51,388 nt of DNA from Acetobacter cerevisiae. GTDB lineage: Bacteria > Pseudomonadota > Alphaproteobacteria > Acetobacterales > Acetobacteraceae. Position numbers and translations under genes: made by a program. The notes beneath the pieces are model-generated. The model made no database searches, had not been told where the DNA came from, and was given only the letters and a program-made list of their open reading frames with translations. Shown here one piece after another: positions 42,854-51,384 of this stretch. The stretch is from contig NZ_LHZA01000140.1 of assembly GCF_001580535.1 (NCBI RefSeq), forward strand, positions 1-51,388, read 5' to 3'. The stretch's first letter is position 1. Every line of letters begins with the position of its first letter.

Positions 42854-43885
42854 TTAATGAACCTGTGTGCAGCCCAGCCCGCGTTCCCGCACGGCACTAC
42901 AGAAGCTGCGCGTTTCCGCGACCGAGGCAAAGCCCCCCACCCGCAGGCGATAGAATACAGCGTTATCCCGCTGTACTTTTTCGATCACCGGTGAGCGGTC
43001 TGCAAACAGGGTCGGGTAGCGCGTTTTCAGGCGGCTCCATTCCTGCTGTGCCTGTGCTTCGTTCTGAAGTGCCGCCAGCTGGACGCGGAACTTCCCGCTG
43101 GTGCCCGCACTGGCCGCCGGGCCTGCCTCTTCCGTTTTACGGGCGGGTTCAGCGTCTTCCGCAGGCGCAACCTTTTTCGGTGCAGGTTTAGGAACGACCT
43201 TGCCAGGCACGGGAGCAACGGGGGCTGCCGTCGGTGCGCTGGCTGCGGCATCCCCGGAAGCGGAGTCATCCGCAACACCATTGCCGGATTCAGGCAGGCT
43301 TTCCGGCTGCTGAGGGGCATCGGTTTGGGCAGACGTGCCCGCAGGAGCAGACGCGTCACCTTCCGGCGCACCCCCATCCGCTCCGGCGGAAAGACCTTTG
43401 GCCTGATCGGCAGATGCTACGTCACCGGGGGCGGAACCTTCCGTGGCTGCCGTTTTGGCTGCCTGCTGGCCATATTGTGCGGCCAGCGCCCCCGGATTAG
43501 GCTTTTCCGGCGCGGGTACCGGATGCGCCTGCCCGTCATCAGCCTCCGGCGCGCTCAGGCCATCCACCTGCATCCCGCCCGGATCAACCGGCTTGGTCTT
43601 CATGGCAACCGGCGGCGGCCCGAGCACGGGCACCCCGCTCTGATGGTGGCCCATCAGCGCCCAGCCACCAATGCCCAGCACCAGCAGACCACCCAGCCCC
43701 GCAGCCCCGTAAACCAGCCGACGGGTTCCGGTATCACTGCTCAGAAACTGAGAAATCACGCCAGCCCCGACGCCGCCCGCAGGGGCAGCCGGACGGCGCG
43801 GAGGCGGCGCATCATAATCCGTGCTCATGCGTTCCCGCGCACGGTTGATGCGCTCGTCAAAAGACCCTTTGTCGTTTTCGCTCAT
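42854..43885 (-). CDS. SPOR-domain membrane protein
   Basis: This 343-residue envelope protein has a cytoplasmic N-terminus of ~55 residues, a single membrane helix (LVYGAAGLGGLLVLGIGG) and a long Ala/Pro/Lys-rich periplasmic linker. The last ~75 residues are a SPOR domain (KFRVQLAALQNEAQAQQEWS, then FYRLRVGGFASVAETRSFC). SPOR domains bind denuded glycan strands at the division site. In alphaproteobacteria such a gene sits between argS and scpA, as here. The start overlaps the argS stop by one base (TAATG). Confidence 0.88.
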   Translation of the reverse strand: MSENDKGSFDERINRARERMSTDYDAPPPRRPAAPAGGVGAGVISQFLSSDTGTRRLVYGAAGLGGLLVLGIGGWALMGHHQSGVPVLGPPPVAMKTKPVDPGGMQVDGLSAPEADDGQAHPVPAPEKPNPGALAAQYGQQAAKTAATEGSAPGDVASADQAKGLSAGADGGAPEGDASAPAGTSAQTDAPQQPESLPESGNGVADDSASGDAAASAPTAAPVAPVPGKVVPKPAPKKVAPAEDAEPARKTEEAGPAASAGTSGKFRVQLAALQNEAQAQQEWSRLKTRYPTLFADRSPVIEKVQRDNAVFYRLRVGGFASVAETRSFCSAVRERGLGCTQVH

Positions 43886-45672
43886 TAACGCATCTCCTCC
43901 ACAGGCTCTACGCCCATGACAGCCAGCCCGGACCGAATCACGGTTGCAGTTGCCGCAACCAGTGCCAGCCGCGCCCGCGTGGCATCAGGCGCATCGGGCT
44001 GGAGAAAGCGCAGAGACGCATCATCCCGCCCACGGTTCCACAGCGCGTGGAAATCACCCGCCAGATCCGCCAGATAGAAGGCCACGCGATGCGGTTCACG
44101 CGCAAGTGCCGCAGCTTCCACCAGACGCGGCCATTCTGCCATACGGCGCACGAGCGCCATTTCTGCATCGGAATTCAGGCAATCCAGCGGCACAGCGGCC
44201 AGAGCGTCCGGCGTAATGGCCCCGTAAGAGCCTTCTTCCTGCGCGGCCCGCAGCACGGAGCGGCAGCGTGCATGCGCATACTGCACGTAAAAGACCGGGT
44301 TATCGCGCTTCTGCGCCACAACCAGATCCAGATCGAACTCCATCTGTGCATCGCTTTTGCGGGTGAGCATGGTGAAGCGCACGGCATCCTTGCCCACTTC
44401 ATCAATCAGGTCCCGCAGCGTGACGAAGGTGCCTGCCCGCTTGGACATTTTCACCGGCTGGCCATCTCGCAAAATATGCACGATCTGACACAGCACCACT
44501 TCCAGCGGTACGGTGTCGTTCGTCACGGCACGTACGGCCGCCTTCATGCGTTTGACGTAACCGCCATGGTCCGCGCCCCACACATCCACCATCATCTGCG
44601 CACCACGGGCCACCTTGTCCGCATGGTAGCCAATATCATTGGCGAAGTAGGTGTTGGTGCCGTCCGATTTCCGCATCGGGCGATCCACATCATCGCCAAA
44701 CTGGGTGGAACGGAACAGGAGCTGTTCACGCTCTTCCCAGTCATCCGGCAGCTTGCCTTTGGGGGGCTCCAGCACGCCCTCATAGAGCAGACCCTGTTTT
44801 TCCAGCTTGTCGATAGCGGCATCTGTCACGCCATCGCGCAGCACCTGTGCTTCGGACGTAAAAACATTCTGGTGCACGCCCAGGGCTGCCAGATCATCTT
44901 TAATGGCCAGCAGCATCTGCGCCACGGCAAAGTCGCGCACCGTGTCCAGCCATGTCAGTTCCGGGGCCGGATTTGCACCGGGTTCCGCCAAATTGTCCCC
45001 ATACTGAGCGACCAGTGCTTCACCCACCGGGATCAGATATTCGCCACGATATTGCAGGCCGGTCGGGGTCAGAGCGTCAAACGCTTCTTCCGTCACGGTG
45101 GTGCCCAGAGCCTGCAGGTAGCGCCAGTAAACCGCCCATGCCAGCGCCTTCACCTGTGCGCCGGCATCGTTGATGTAGAATTCCTTGGTAACGTCAAAGC
45201 CTGCCTTGGCCATCAGGTTGGCAAGCGCATCACCCACCACGGCACCACGGCAATGGCCCACATGCATCGGGCCGGTGGGGTTGGCGGACACATATTCCAC
45301 ATTCACCCGCACACCCGCGCCAGACTGCGACTCGCCATAGGCTTCCCCGGCCTTCAGCACGGCAGGCAGAGTGGCGCGCAGCACGTCCGGGGTGAGTGTG
45401 ATGTTTACAAAGCCCGGACCGGCAGCGGCCACGCGGGCAACGCCTTCAACTTTCTCCAGTGCGGCGACGAGGTCCGTGGCAATGTCGGCAGGCTTGCGGC
45501 GGGCCGGCTTGGCCAGCAACAGGGCCGCATTGGTTGCCATATCCCCATGCGAGGGGTCACGCGCCGGGGTGACTTCCACACGGGCCAGCGTTTCTTCCGA
45601 CACATCAGGCAGCATCGCCCGAACGGCGGCCAGAACGTGGTGACGATAACGCTGGAACAAACAGTCTGACAT
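43885..45672 (-). CDS. argS: Arginyl-tRNA synthetase
   Basis: This 595-residue class I synthetase charges tRNA-Arg. The HIGH-like motif is GPMHVGHCRGAVVGDAL and the KMSKS motif is PVKMSKRAGTFVTL. The N-terminal Add-1 domain (VEVTPARDPSHGDMATNAAL) and the C-terminal DALR anticodon-binding helices (FYVQYAHARCRSVLR and beyond) complete the set. The ATG at 45672 is preferred to a TTG nine bases upstream. It stands 30 bases after dgt on the same strand. Confidence 0.96.
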   Translation of the reverse strand: MSDCLFQRYRHHVLAAVRAMLPDVSEETLARVEVTPARDPSHGDMATNAALLLAKPARRKPADIATDLVAALEKVEGVARVAAAGPGFVNITLTPDVLRATLPAVLKAGEAYGESQSGAGVRVNVEYVSANPTGPMHVGHCRGAVVGDALANLMAKAGFDVTKEFYINDAGAQVKALAWAVYWRYLQALGTTVTEEAFDALTPTGLQYRGEYLIPVGEALVAQYGDNLAEPGANPAPELTWLDTVRDFAVAQMLLAIKDDLAALGVHQNVFTSEAQVLRDGVTDAAIDKLEKQGLLYEGVLEPPKGKLPDDWEEREQLLFRSTQFGDDVDRPMRKSDGTNTYFANDIGYHADKVARGAQMMVDVWGADHGGYVKRMKAAVRAVTNDTVPLEVVLCQIVHILRDGQPVKMSKRAGTFVTLRDLIDEVGKDAVRFTMLTRKSDAQMEFDLDLVVAQKRDNPVFYVQYAHARCRSVLRAAQEEGSYGAITPDALAAVPLDCLNSDAEMALVRRMAEWPRLVEAAALAREPHRVAFYLADLAGDFHALWNRGRDDASLRFLQPDAPDATRARLALVAATATVIRSGLAVMGVEPVEEMR

Positions 45673-45711
45673 TACACTCAAGATCCCAAAGAAAGCGGTA
45701 GAACCGCGTTT

Positions 45712-46905
45712 TCAGCCTGCTATGGACAGATCAGTCAACCGGCGATGTTCTTCCATCGCGTAGCGATCCGTCATGGAGGCGACATAATCGGCCACTGTAC
45801 GCCGCAATCCGGCCTCGTCTCCCGCCAGAGCGGGCTCACGCCAGCCATCGGGCAGCAACTTGGGCGACTCCACCAGAATGGTAAACAGTTCGGACGTCAC
45901 ATGCTTGGCCTTGTAGGTCATGCGGTTGACGCGCCAGTGGCGGTAAAGCTTTGCAAACAGGAACTTCCTGATGCTCTTGTTGGCCTCTGCCATCTCCGGG
46001 CTGAAGGCCACAACGGGTTCCGATGCTGCCCGAATCTCTTCCACACTCTGCGGAGCCAGATCGGCCAGTCGTTTCCGGGTGCAAACCAGCACGTCCGTTG
46101 TCAGAGCGTGAATGACGCGTCGGACCATTTCGTGCCGGATGCGCTGCTTTATATGCGGCGTATCCTTCGGTAAATCGGCGGCCAGCTTGCGGGCATCCCG
46201 CAGGGCCTCCCCCACCAGCGGCACATCCACCAGATCATCCAGTGAAAGCAGGCCGGATTTTACGCCGTCATCCAGATCATGCCCGTGATAGGCAATGTCA
46301 TCCGCAAGAGCGGCCACCTGCGCCTCCGCCGAGGCATACGTCCCCAGATCCAGAGACCATTGCGCATCAATCTCCCGCAAACGGGCCGAGGGATTCCTTA
46401 CCGGCCCATTATGTTTAGCCAGCCCTTCCAGTGTTTCCCATGTCAGATTCAGGCCATCAAACGCCAGATAGCGCCGCTCCAGCAGTGTCACCTGCCGCAG
46501 GGCCTGCGTATTATGGTCAAACCCGCCCCACGGCTGCATCTGGGCGGCAAGGGCTTCTTCTCCCGCGTGGCCAAACGGCGTGTGGCCCAGATCATGCGCC
46601 AGAGCCACGGCTTCCGTCAGGTCCTCATCCAGCCGCAGATACCGCGCCATGGAGCGCGCCACCTGTGCGACTTCCAGAGAATGGGTCAGCCGGGTACGAA
46701 AAAAATCGCCCTCATGGTTGATGAAGACCTGTGTCTTATATTGCAGGCGACGAAAGCCGGAGGAATGCACCACACGGTCCCGGTCACGCTGCCAGGGGGA
46801 GCGGGTGAGTGATTCCTCTTCCGCATGCAAGCGGCGTCCCCGCTCCGGTGCCATATGCACGGCGTAGGGTGCGAGAGACATCTGTGCGGCAGCCTGTAAT
46901 CCCAT
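45712..46905 (-). CDS. dgt: Deoxyguanosine triphosphate triphosphohydrolase-like protein
   Basis: This HD-domain phosphohydrolase of ~397 residues in the type-2 dGTPase group releases triphosphate from dNTPs and so tunes dNTP pools. The HD metal ligands lie in RTRLTHSLEVAQVARSMARY, VALAHDLGHTPFGHAGEEAL, and DDIAYHGHDLDDGV. The entry motif QRDRDRVVHSSGFRRLQYKT is typical. I place the start at 46905 (MGLQAAAQ), behind GGAAG; a start 96 bases upstream would add a basic leader. It is divergent from erpA, with 146 bases between. Confidence 0.93.
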   Translation of the reverse strand: MGLQAAAQMSLAPYAVHMAPERGRRLHAEEESLTRSPWQRDRDRVVHSSGFRRLQYKTQVFINHEGDFFRTRLTHSLEVAQVARSMARYLRLDEDLTEAVALAHDLGHTPFGHAGEEALAAQMQPWGGFDHNTQALRQVTLLERRYLAFDGLNLTWETLEGLAKHNGPVRNPSARLREIDAQWSLDLGTYASAEAQVAALADDIAYHGHDLDDGVKSGLLSLDDLVDVPLVGEALRDARKLAADLPKDTPHIKQRIRHEMVRRVIHALTTDVLVCTRKRLADLAPQSVEEIRAASEPVVAFSPEMAEANKSIRKFLFAKLYRHWRVNRMTYKAKHVTSELFTILVESPKLLPDGWREPALAGDEAGLRRTVADYVASMTDRYAMEEHRRLTDLSIAG

Positions 46906-47051
46906 AAGTCTTCCGGTCCTGCTTGCTCTGGTGTGGGCGGTTTTAGCCCCGCGTCCATAGAAGAGGCACCCTAGGCCATTGCGTGAAAATTGACCATGCA
47001 CGCCCTCACTGCCCCTTCAAACCAGAGCCCGCGCACGCTATCTACAAAGAC

Positions 47052-47423
47052 ATGACCCAGCCCCAGCCCTTTTCCGTCTCCGATGCCGCAGCCGCGCGCA
47101 TTGCCCGCGTGATTGCATCACGCACCGCTTCTGCTTCCGCAGAGGGGAAAGCCCCGCCTGCCGCGCTGCGCGTGGCGGTGGAAGCCGGGGGCTGTAATGG
47201 CTTCCAGTATCAGTTCAAACTGATCGGGCCGGACGATATTGCACCGGATGACATCAAACTGGACAAGGGCGAAGCTCTGGTGGTGGTAGACCCCGTCAGC
47301 CTCGACCTGCTGGCCGGTGCCCAACTGGACTTTGCGGACAAACTGATGGGCGCGCATTTCACGGTGAATAACCCGAATGCAGCGTCTTCCTGCGGGTGCG
47401 GCACGAGCTTTTCCGTCGCATGA
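47052..47423 (+). CDS. erpA: Iron-sulfur cluster insertion protein ErpA/IscA type
   Basis: This A-type carrier of 123 residues delivers [Fe-S] clusters to target enzymes. The three cysteine ligands are Cys48 in AGGCNGFQYQF and Cys114/Cys116 in SSCGCGTSFSV. The insert in the middle (ADKLMGAHFTVNNPNA) is normal for the ErpA subgroup. Start MTQPQP at 47052 is preferred; a longer frame begins at 46983 without likeness to the family. The stop overlaps the xth start (ATGA). In alphaproteobacteria the erpA-dgt divergent pair is common. Confidence 0.93.
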   Translation: MTQPQPFSVSDAAAARIARVIASRTASASAEGKAPPAALRVAVEAGGCNGFQYQFKLIGPDDIAPDDIKLDKGEALVVVDPVSLDLLAGAQLDFADKLMGAHFTVNNPNAASSCGCGTSFSVA

Positions 47424-48202
47424 AAATCGCAAGCTGGAACGTCAATTCAGTCCGTCAACGGCAAGACCTGATTCTGGACTGGCTGAAACGCCATGAACCA
47501 GACGTGCTGATGATGCAGGAAATCAAATGCGAAACCGCGCATTTTCCCGCCGAAATCTTTCGGGACGCCGGGTATGAATGCGCCGTTGTAGGCCAGAAAT
47601 CCTACAATGGGGTGGCGACACTGGTGCGCGGTGACTTTGAAACCACGACCGACCACCTGCCGGGATTTGAAAACCCCGCAGCCCGCTATGTTGAAGTGCG
47701 CACGCAAGGGCTGACGCTGGGCAACCTCTACCTGCCCAACGGCAACTCCGGTGGGGAAGAGGGCTACGCAACCAAACTGGCGTTTTTCGATGCGCTCGCC
47801 TGCCGCGCTCAAAGCTTCCTGAATTCTGAAACCGATTTTGTGCTGGCTGGCGATTATAACGTTTGCCCGACCTCTGAAGACTACGCCCCCGGCGCTCTGG
47901 GGCCTGATGATGCCCTGGTGCGGCCTGAAAGCCGGGCAGCATGGCGGCGTCTGGTCTGGCTGGGACTGACCGATGCTCTGCGCGCCGTTCACCCCACCGG
48001 CACCGCCTACACGTTCTGGGATTATCAGGCGGGAGCATGGCAGCGCGACTGCGGCCTGCGTATTGACCACGCTCTGCTCTCCCCCCGCGTTGCGGAGCGG
48101 CTAATTGATGCCCAGCCTGACAAGGAAGAGCGCGCCATGGAACGCCCGTCCGACCATGTGCCGCTGATTGTAACGCTGAAAGACCCGGCTGCCGCAGCCT
48201 GA
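47420..48202 (+). CDS. xth: Exodeoxyribonuclease III (AP endonuclease)
   Basis: This 260-residue AP endonuclease of the exonuclease III family cleaves DNA at abasic sites in base-excision repair. Active-site motifs are ASWNVNSVR, MMQEIKCE (metal ligand Glu34), LAGDYNVCP, and the C-terminal ERPSDHVPLIV with the catalytic His; RIDHALLSP is also conserved. The start overlaps the erpA stop, so the two are translationally coupled. Confidence 0.96.
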   Translation: MKIASWNVNSVRQRQDLILDWLKRHEPDVLMMQEIKCETAHFPAEIFRDAGYECAVVGQKSYNGVATLVRGDFETTTDHLPGFENPAARYVEVRTQGLTLGNLYLPNGNSGGEEGYATKLAFFDALACRAQSFLNSETDFVLAGDYNVCPTSEDYAPGALGPDDALVRPESRAAWRRLVWLGLTDALRAVHPTGTAYTFWDYQAGAWQRDCGLRIDHALLSPRVAERLIDAQPDKEERAMERPSDHVPLIVTLKDPAAAA

Positions 48203-48261
48203 TCGCATACCCAGCATTAAGCCGCCCGCCTGACGCGGGATGCAAGACGGAGTTTGTCTGT

Positions 48262-49632
48262 ATGAGCACTGCCCCTCAGTCCCTTCTTTCTATGGCAGAG
48301 GCTCTGGCGGACGGCAGGCTGCGCAGTCGGGATCTGGTGGAACAGGCGCTGGACCGCATTGCGGACCCACAGGGTGAAGGCTCCCGCACGTTTGTCGCCG
48401 TGCATACTGAAGCCGCTCTCGCTGCGGCGGATGAGAGTGACCGCCTGCGCAGGCAGGGTCGCCCCCTCCCCGCTCTTTCAGGCCTCCCTGCCTCAGTCAA
48501 AGATCTGTTTGATGAAGCCGGGTCTGTGACCAAAGCAGGCTCCCGCGTTCTGGAACACGCCGCCCCAGCCACACAGGACGCCCCGGCCATTGCTAATATG
48601 CGCAAAGCCGGGCTGATTTCCATTGGCCGCACCAGCATGACCGAATTTGCGTTCTCGGGCGTGGGCATCAATCCGCATACAGGCACACCCGCCAACCCGT
48701 GGGACAGAGCAAATCGTCGCATTCCGGGTGGCTCATCCTCCGGGGCGGCCATCTCAGTCACAGATGGCATGGCTGCGGTCGGTATTGGCAGTGACACAGG
48801 CGGCTCCTGCCGTATCCCCGCTGCCCTGACCGGGCTTGTTGGCTACAAGCCTACCGCCTCACGCATTTCCACCGCTGGCACAGTTCCTCTGTCTTTTACG
48901 CTGGACTCCATCGGTAGTCTGGGACGTACTGTGTCCTGCTGCTGGGCAGCGGATCGCGCCTTGGCCGGGCAAAGCATCAACCCGACGGATGCGCCTGTGG
49001 CAGACAGCATCAGCGCGCCGCGTCTGGGTGTTCTACGTAACTACGTGACCGTCGGCATGGACAGCATTGTGGCCCGCACCTATGAGCACGCCCTCCAAAG
49101 GCTTGAGCAGGCAGGCGCTATCCTGACAGACGTGACCTTTCCGGAGCTGGACACGCTGCCGGAAATTAACGCGCTGGGCGGTTTCCCCGCACCGGAATCC
49201 CTCACATGGCATGAAAAATTTATTGAAGAGCACGGCGATCTTTATGATCCGTTTGTTTTAAAACGCATTTTGCGTGGCAAAGAACAGACTGCCGTCGACT
49301 ACATCACACTCCTGCTGCGTCGCCGCGCCTTGATTGCAAAAGCGGCTGAGTTACTGGATGCGTATGACGCCATCCTGATGCCCACGGTGCCCATTATCGC
49401 CCCCCGCATTGATGACCTGCACGATGACGCCGTTTACGCGATGACCAACCTGCTGCTTCTGCGCAACCCGACAATCACCAATTTTCTGGACCGCTGCGCC
49501 ATCAGCCTGCCATGCCATGAGCACGGCTCTGCGCCGGTTGGAATCATGGCAATGGGGCATCACATGCGCGATGACCATTTGTTGAATGTTGCCGCGTGGA
49601 TGGAGCAGGCTTTGGAATATACCCCCTCTTAA
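48262..49632 (+). CDS. Amidase signature-family hydrolase
   Basis: This 456-residue enzyme has the Ser-cisSer-Lys triad of the amidase signature family: Lys80 (PASVKDLFDEAG), the Ser158-160 loop (RIPGGSSSGAA), and Ser182 in GIGSDTGGSCRIPAA. It lacks the C-terminal domain of GatA and no gatB/gatC is adjacent, so it is a free amidase (for example for aliphatic amides, allophanate-like or indoleacetamide-like substrates) rather than a tRNA amidotransferase. The substrate is unknown. It starts 59 bases after xth. Confidence 0.9.
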   Translation: MSTAPQSLLSMAEALADGRLRSRDLVEQALDRIADPQGEGSRTFVAVHTEAALAAADESDRLRRQGRPLPALSGLPASVKDLFDEAGSVTKAGSRVLEHAAPATQDAPAIANMRKAGLISIGRTSMTEFAFSGVGINPHTGTPANPWDRANRRIPGGSSSGAAISVTDGMAAVGIGSDTGGSCRIPAALTGLVGYKPTASRISTAGTVPLSFTLDSIGSLGRTVSCCWAADRALAGQSINPTDAPVADSISAPRLGVLRNYVTVGMDSIVARTYEHALQRLEQAGAILTDVTFPELDTLPEINALGGFPAPESLTWHEKFIEEHGDLYDPFVLKRILRGKEQTAVDYITLLLRRRALIAKAAELLDAYDAILMPTVPIIAPRIDDLHDDAVYAMTNLLLLRNPTITNFLDRCAISLPCHEHGSAPVGIMAMGHHMRDDHLLNVAAWMEQALEYTPS

Positions 49633-49730
49633 ATTAGTCCCGCTTCTCTCATAATTATCAAAAGAATTTTTAGAAAATTCTGTTTTAAAAAAGATCAGAA
49701 ACACCTGATTACGAAAGGAAATACTCAATC

Positions 49731-49883
49731 ATGAGATGGTTCAGATCACGCCTCATCTGTCACCTTCTTGGGCATCAGTGGTCCCCGTGGGTGCTCCAGC
49801 GTTCATGGGATGGGAAGCAGGATTTTCTCCATCGCCACTGCACGCGACAGGGATGTCTCGCAACCGAGAAAAAAGCACCCTGA
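49731..49883 (+). CDS. Small Cys/His-rich protein (DUF1660-like)
   Basis: This 50-codon frame lies in the ~325-base space after the amidase gene. It starts with ATG behind AGGAAA. The protein begins MRWFRSRLICHLLGHQWSPW and has Cys10, His11, His15, His34, His36, Cys37 and Cys42, ending in TEKKAP. This layout (CxLxGHxW in the first part and HCTRQGC in the second) is like small zinc-ribbon proteins of the DUF1660 type, and suggests a metal site. The function is unknown. The surrounding DNA just before it is A/T-rich and contains an AGAATTTT/AAAATTCT-type inverted repeat at about 49662-49680, possibly the amidase terminator. Confidence 0.6.
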   Translation: MRWFRSRLICHLLGHQWSPWVLQRSWDGKQDFLHRHCTRQGCLATEKKAP

Positions 49884-49957
49884 CCCTGAACAGGAAGAAG
49901 CCGTTTCCAGTTCCTCACCTTACGGCTATCGTCTTCAAAATCCCGCAGGAGGCGAAT

Positions 49958-50311
49958 TTGAAAAGAGTTATCCCGGCAACGCTCACACTTCTTTTGGCGG
50001 CATGCGCAACGCAGGAAAAGCCCCCGGCACCTGCGGACGCTATGAGCGCGTCTCAGCCTGTCCAGCCTGCACCGGCTTCTCCAGAACCGACGGCACAGAA
50101 CCACGCGGAAGCCACCGTTGTGATGAAGGCCGATATCAGCAAAGACGGCCACAACGTAAACTGCCGGATCATATCAAGCGAAAAGCCTGATCTGGACGAT
50201 ATCTCTCTGGATTATTGCCGCAATGAGAACTATCGACGCCCCATCAAAAACGGTGTTCCCGTGATCGAGCATGACCACCTGGTGACCGTTAAATATCACG
50301 TGGATAAGTGA
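49958..50311 (+). CDS. Lipoprotein with a TonB-C-like domain
   Basis: This 117-residue lipoprotein begins MKRVIPATLTLLLAAC, giving a lipidation site at Cys16. A short Pro/Ala-rich linker follows. Then a ~60-residue domain contains ADISKDGHNVNCRIISSEK, LDDISLDYC and YRRPIKNGVPV. This order (V-x-I-x-x-DG, C-x-I-x-SS, LD, R-x-P, NG-x-PV) is that of the TonB C-terminal fold. The start is a TTG (49958) behind a strong AGGAGG; a longer frame from 49736 is not backed by a signal peptide. It has no TonB membrane helix and no exbB/exbD nearby, so it is not a classical energy transducer. Confidence 0.7.
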   Translation: MKRVIPATLTLLLAACATQEKPPAPADAMSASQPVQPAPASPEPTAQNHAEATVVMKADISKDGHNVNCRIISSEKPDLDDISLDYCRNENYRRPIKNGVPVIEHDHLVTVKYHVDK

Positions 50312-50335
50312 CGGAGGGATCACCGTTCCCCTTAC

Positions 50336-51031
50336 TCAGGAAGCAGGCTTTCTATCATTATTCACGTAAGCATACTTGCCGCCTCGGTGCAGGGCGCGCT
50401 GATACGCGGGGCGGTCATGAATACGGCTCAGGAACGCTTTCACGTGAGGCCGACCGTCCGTCGCCTCGGCGCGGGCAGCAGCGGCTTCAAGAGGGAAGCT
50501 CATCTGGATATCCGCTGCGGTAAAGTCATTACTGGCAAACCATGCGCTGTCTGACAGACTACGTTCCCAATAATCCATATGCAGCTTGACCTGCGGATTA
50601 ATGAATTTTGCCTGCGCTCCTTTCGCAATCAGGAAAGCAAAGGGGCGGAAAGGCAAAGGGGCCTTTTCTGGCAGCATCCCGAATATCAGTTTGAGCAAAA
50701 GCGGTGGCATAGCCGACCCTTCTGCATAATGCAGCCAGTAGATGAAGCGGATGTACTCGGGTGTATCGCGCACAGGTGCCAGGCGGCCATTGCCGTATTT
50801 ATTGATGAGATATTCGATAATCGCCCCGCTTTCTGCCAGCGTCACATTACCATCGGTATCTGTGATGACGGGAGCCTTGCCCAGGGGATGAATGGCCCGC
50901 AGAGATTTTGGGGCCATCATGGTTTTGGGATCGCGCTTATAAAACTTGATGTCATAGGGCAATTCCAGCTCCTCCAGCAGCCAGAGGATCCGCTGGGAAC
51001 GTGAATTGTCCAGATGATGCACGGTAATCAT
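50336..51031 (-). CDS. Glutathione S-transferase family protein
   Basis: This 231-residue protein has a thioredoxin-like N-terminal domain (ITVHHLDNSRSQRILWLLEE, then IHPLGKAPVITDTDG and LAESGAIIEYLINKYG, where the ES pair binds the gamma-glutamyl part) and an all-helical C-terminal domain (FTAADIQMSFPLEAA). The catalytic position near the N-terminus is Ser10 or Ser12, as in the bacterial GST subgroup with NSRSQR. Substrates are unknown. The start MITVHH at 51031 has AGGAAGGA before it; a longer frame to 51073 adds 14 residues without likeness. It converges with the lipoprotein gene 24 bases away. Confidence 0.9.
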   Translation of the reverse strand: MITVHHLDNSRSQRILWLLEELELPYDIKFYKRDPKTMMAPKSLRAIHPLGKAPVITDTDGNVTLAESGAIIEYLINKYGNGRLAPVRDTPEYIRFIYWLHYAEGSAMPPLLLKLIFGMLPEKAPLPFRPFAFLIAKGAQAKFINPQVKLHMDYWERSLSDSAWFASNDFTAADIQMSFPLEAAAARAEATDGRPHVKAFLSRIHDRPAYQRALHRGGKYAYVNNDRKPAS

Positions 51032-51365
51032 GATAAGCGATCCTTCCTGTGGGTATGAGGCCCCGAGCGCCACCCCAGACCGTATCTATAAGGATCTGAT
51101 CATAGCTTTGGTTCCGTGCATCGGATGAGGCTTAGTGGAGGAAGGCTTGCCTTAGACAACTTAGGTGCGACTCAGGGAAGAAGGACCCTGTCCTGCACGA
51201 AGCACTATCAGCTCGCTTGCAAGAAGCGTGTTTTCTCAAACGCCTCAGAAGCCAAAGCACGCCAAAAAACTGCTTTGGTGAAATTTTTCAGTGATGATTT
51301 CAGGAATAAGCCTGAAAAGGCTTATCAAGATAACTCTATCAAAACAGATATTTTTTGAAGTTATC
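51032..51365. other. AT-richer intergenic region before the right edge
   Basis: There is no gene that I can support here. The base composition is visibly more AT-rich than in the rest of the window after ~51200. It contains an 8-bp hairpin with a GAAA tetraloop (ATAAGCCT 51306-51313, AGGCTTAT 51318-51325) and a wide inverted repeat (AGATAACT 51328-51335 with AGTTATCT 51359-51366) that touches the tRNA-like fragment. A plus-strand frame of 80 codons at 51116 starts with GTG and has no recognisable features. Confidence 0.5.
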
Positions 51366-51384
51366 TGGCGGAGAGGGAGGGACT
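51366..51384 (-). other. tRNA-Ser-like 3' end fragment (possible attachment site)
   Basis: Read on the minus strand, the segment AGTCCCTCCCTCTCCGCCA equals the 3' end of a serine-type tRNA: T-stem, acceptor strand, discriminator G and CCA. The T-loop is not continued: the bases before it (GAAA) do not give the expected TTCGA/TTCAA. So it is not an intact tRNA as far as can be seen. Such a lone 3' end is what a site-specific integrase leaves at the far end of an island inserted in a tRNA gene. Confidence 0.45.

Noticed and set aside
44047..45669. 540-codon plus-strand frame opposite argS
   Set aside because: It is a GC-rich shadow of argS, which has all class I synthetase motifs; the shadow is His/Gln/Arg-rich without any domain.
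51116..51358. 80-codon frame at the right edge
   Set aside because: GTG start, no ribosome binding site, runs through the inverted repeats; it looks non-coding.
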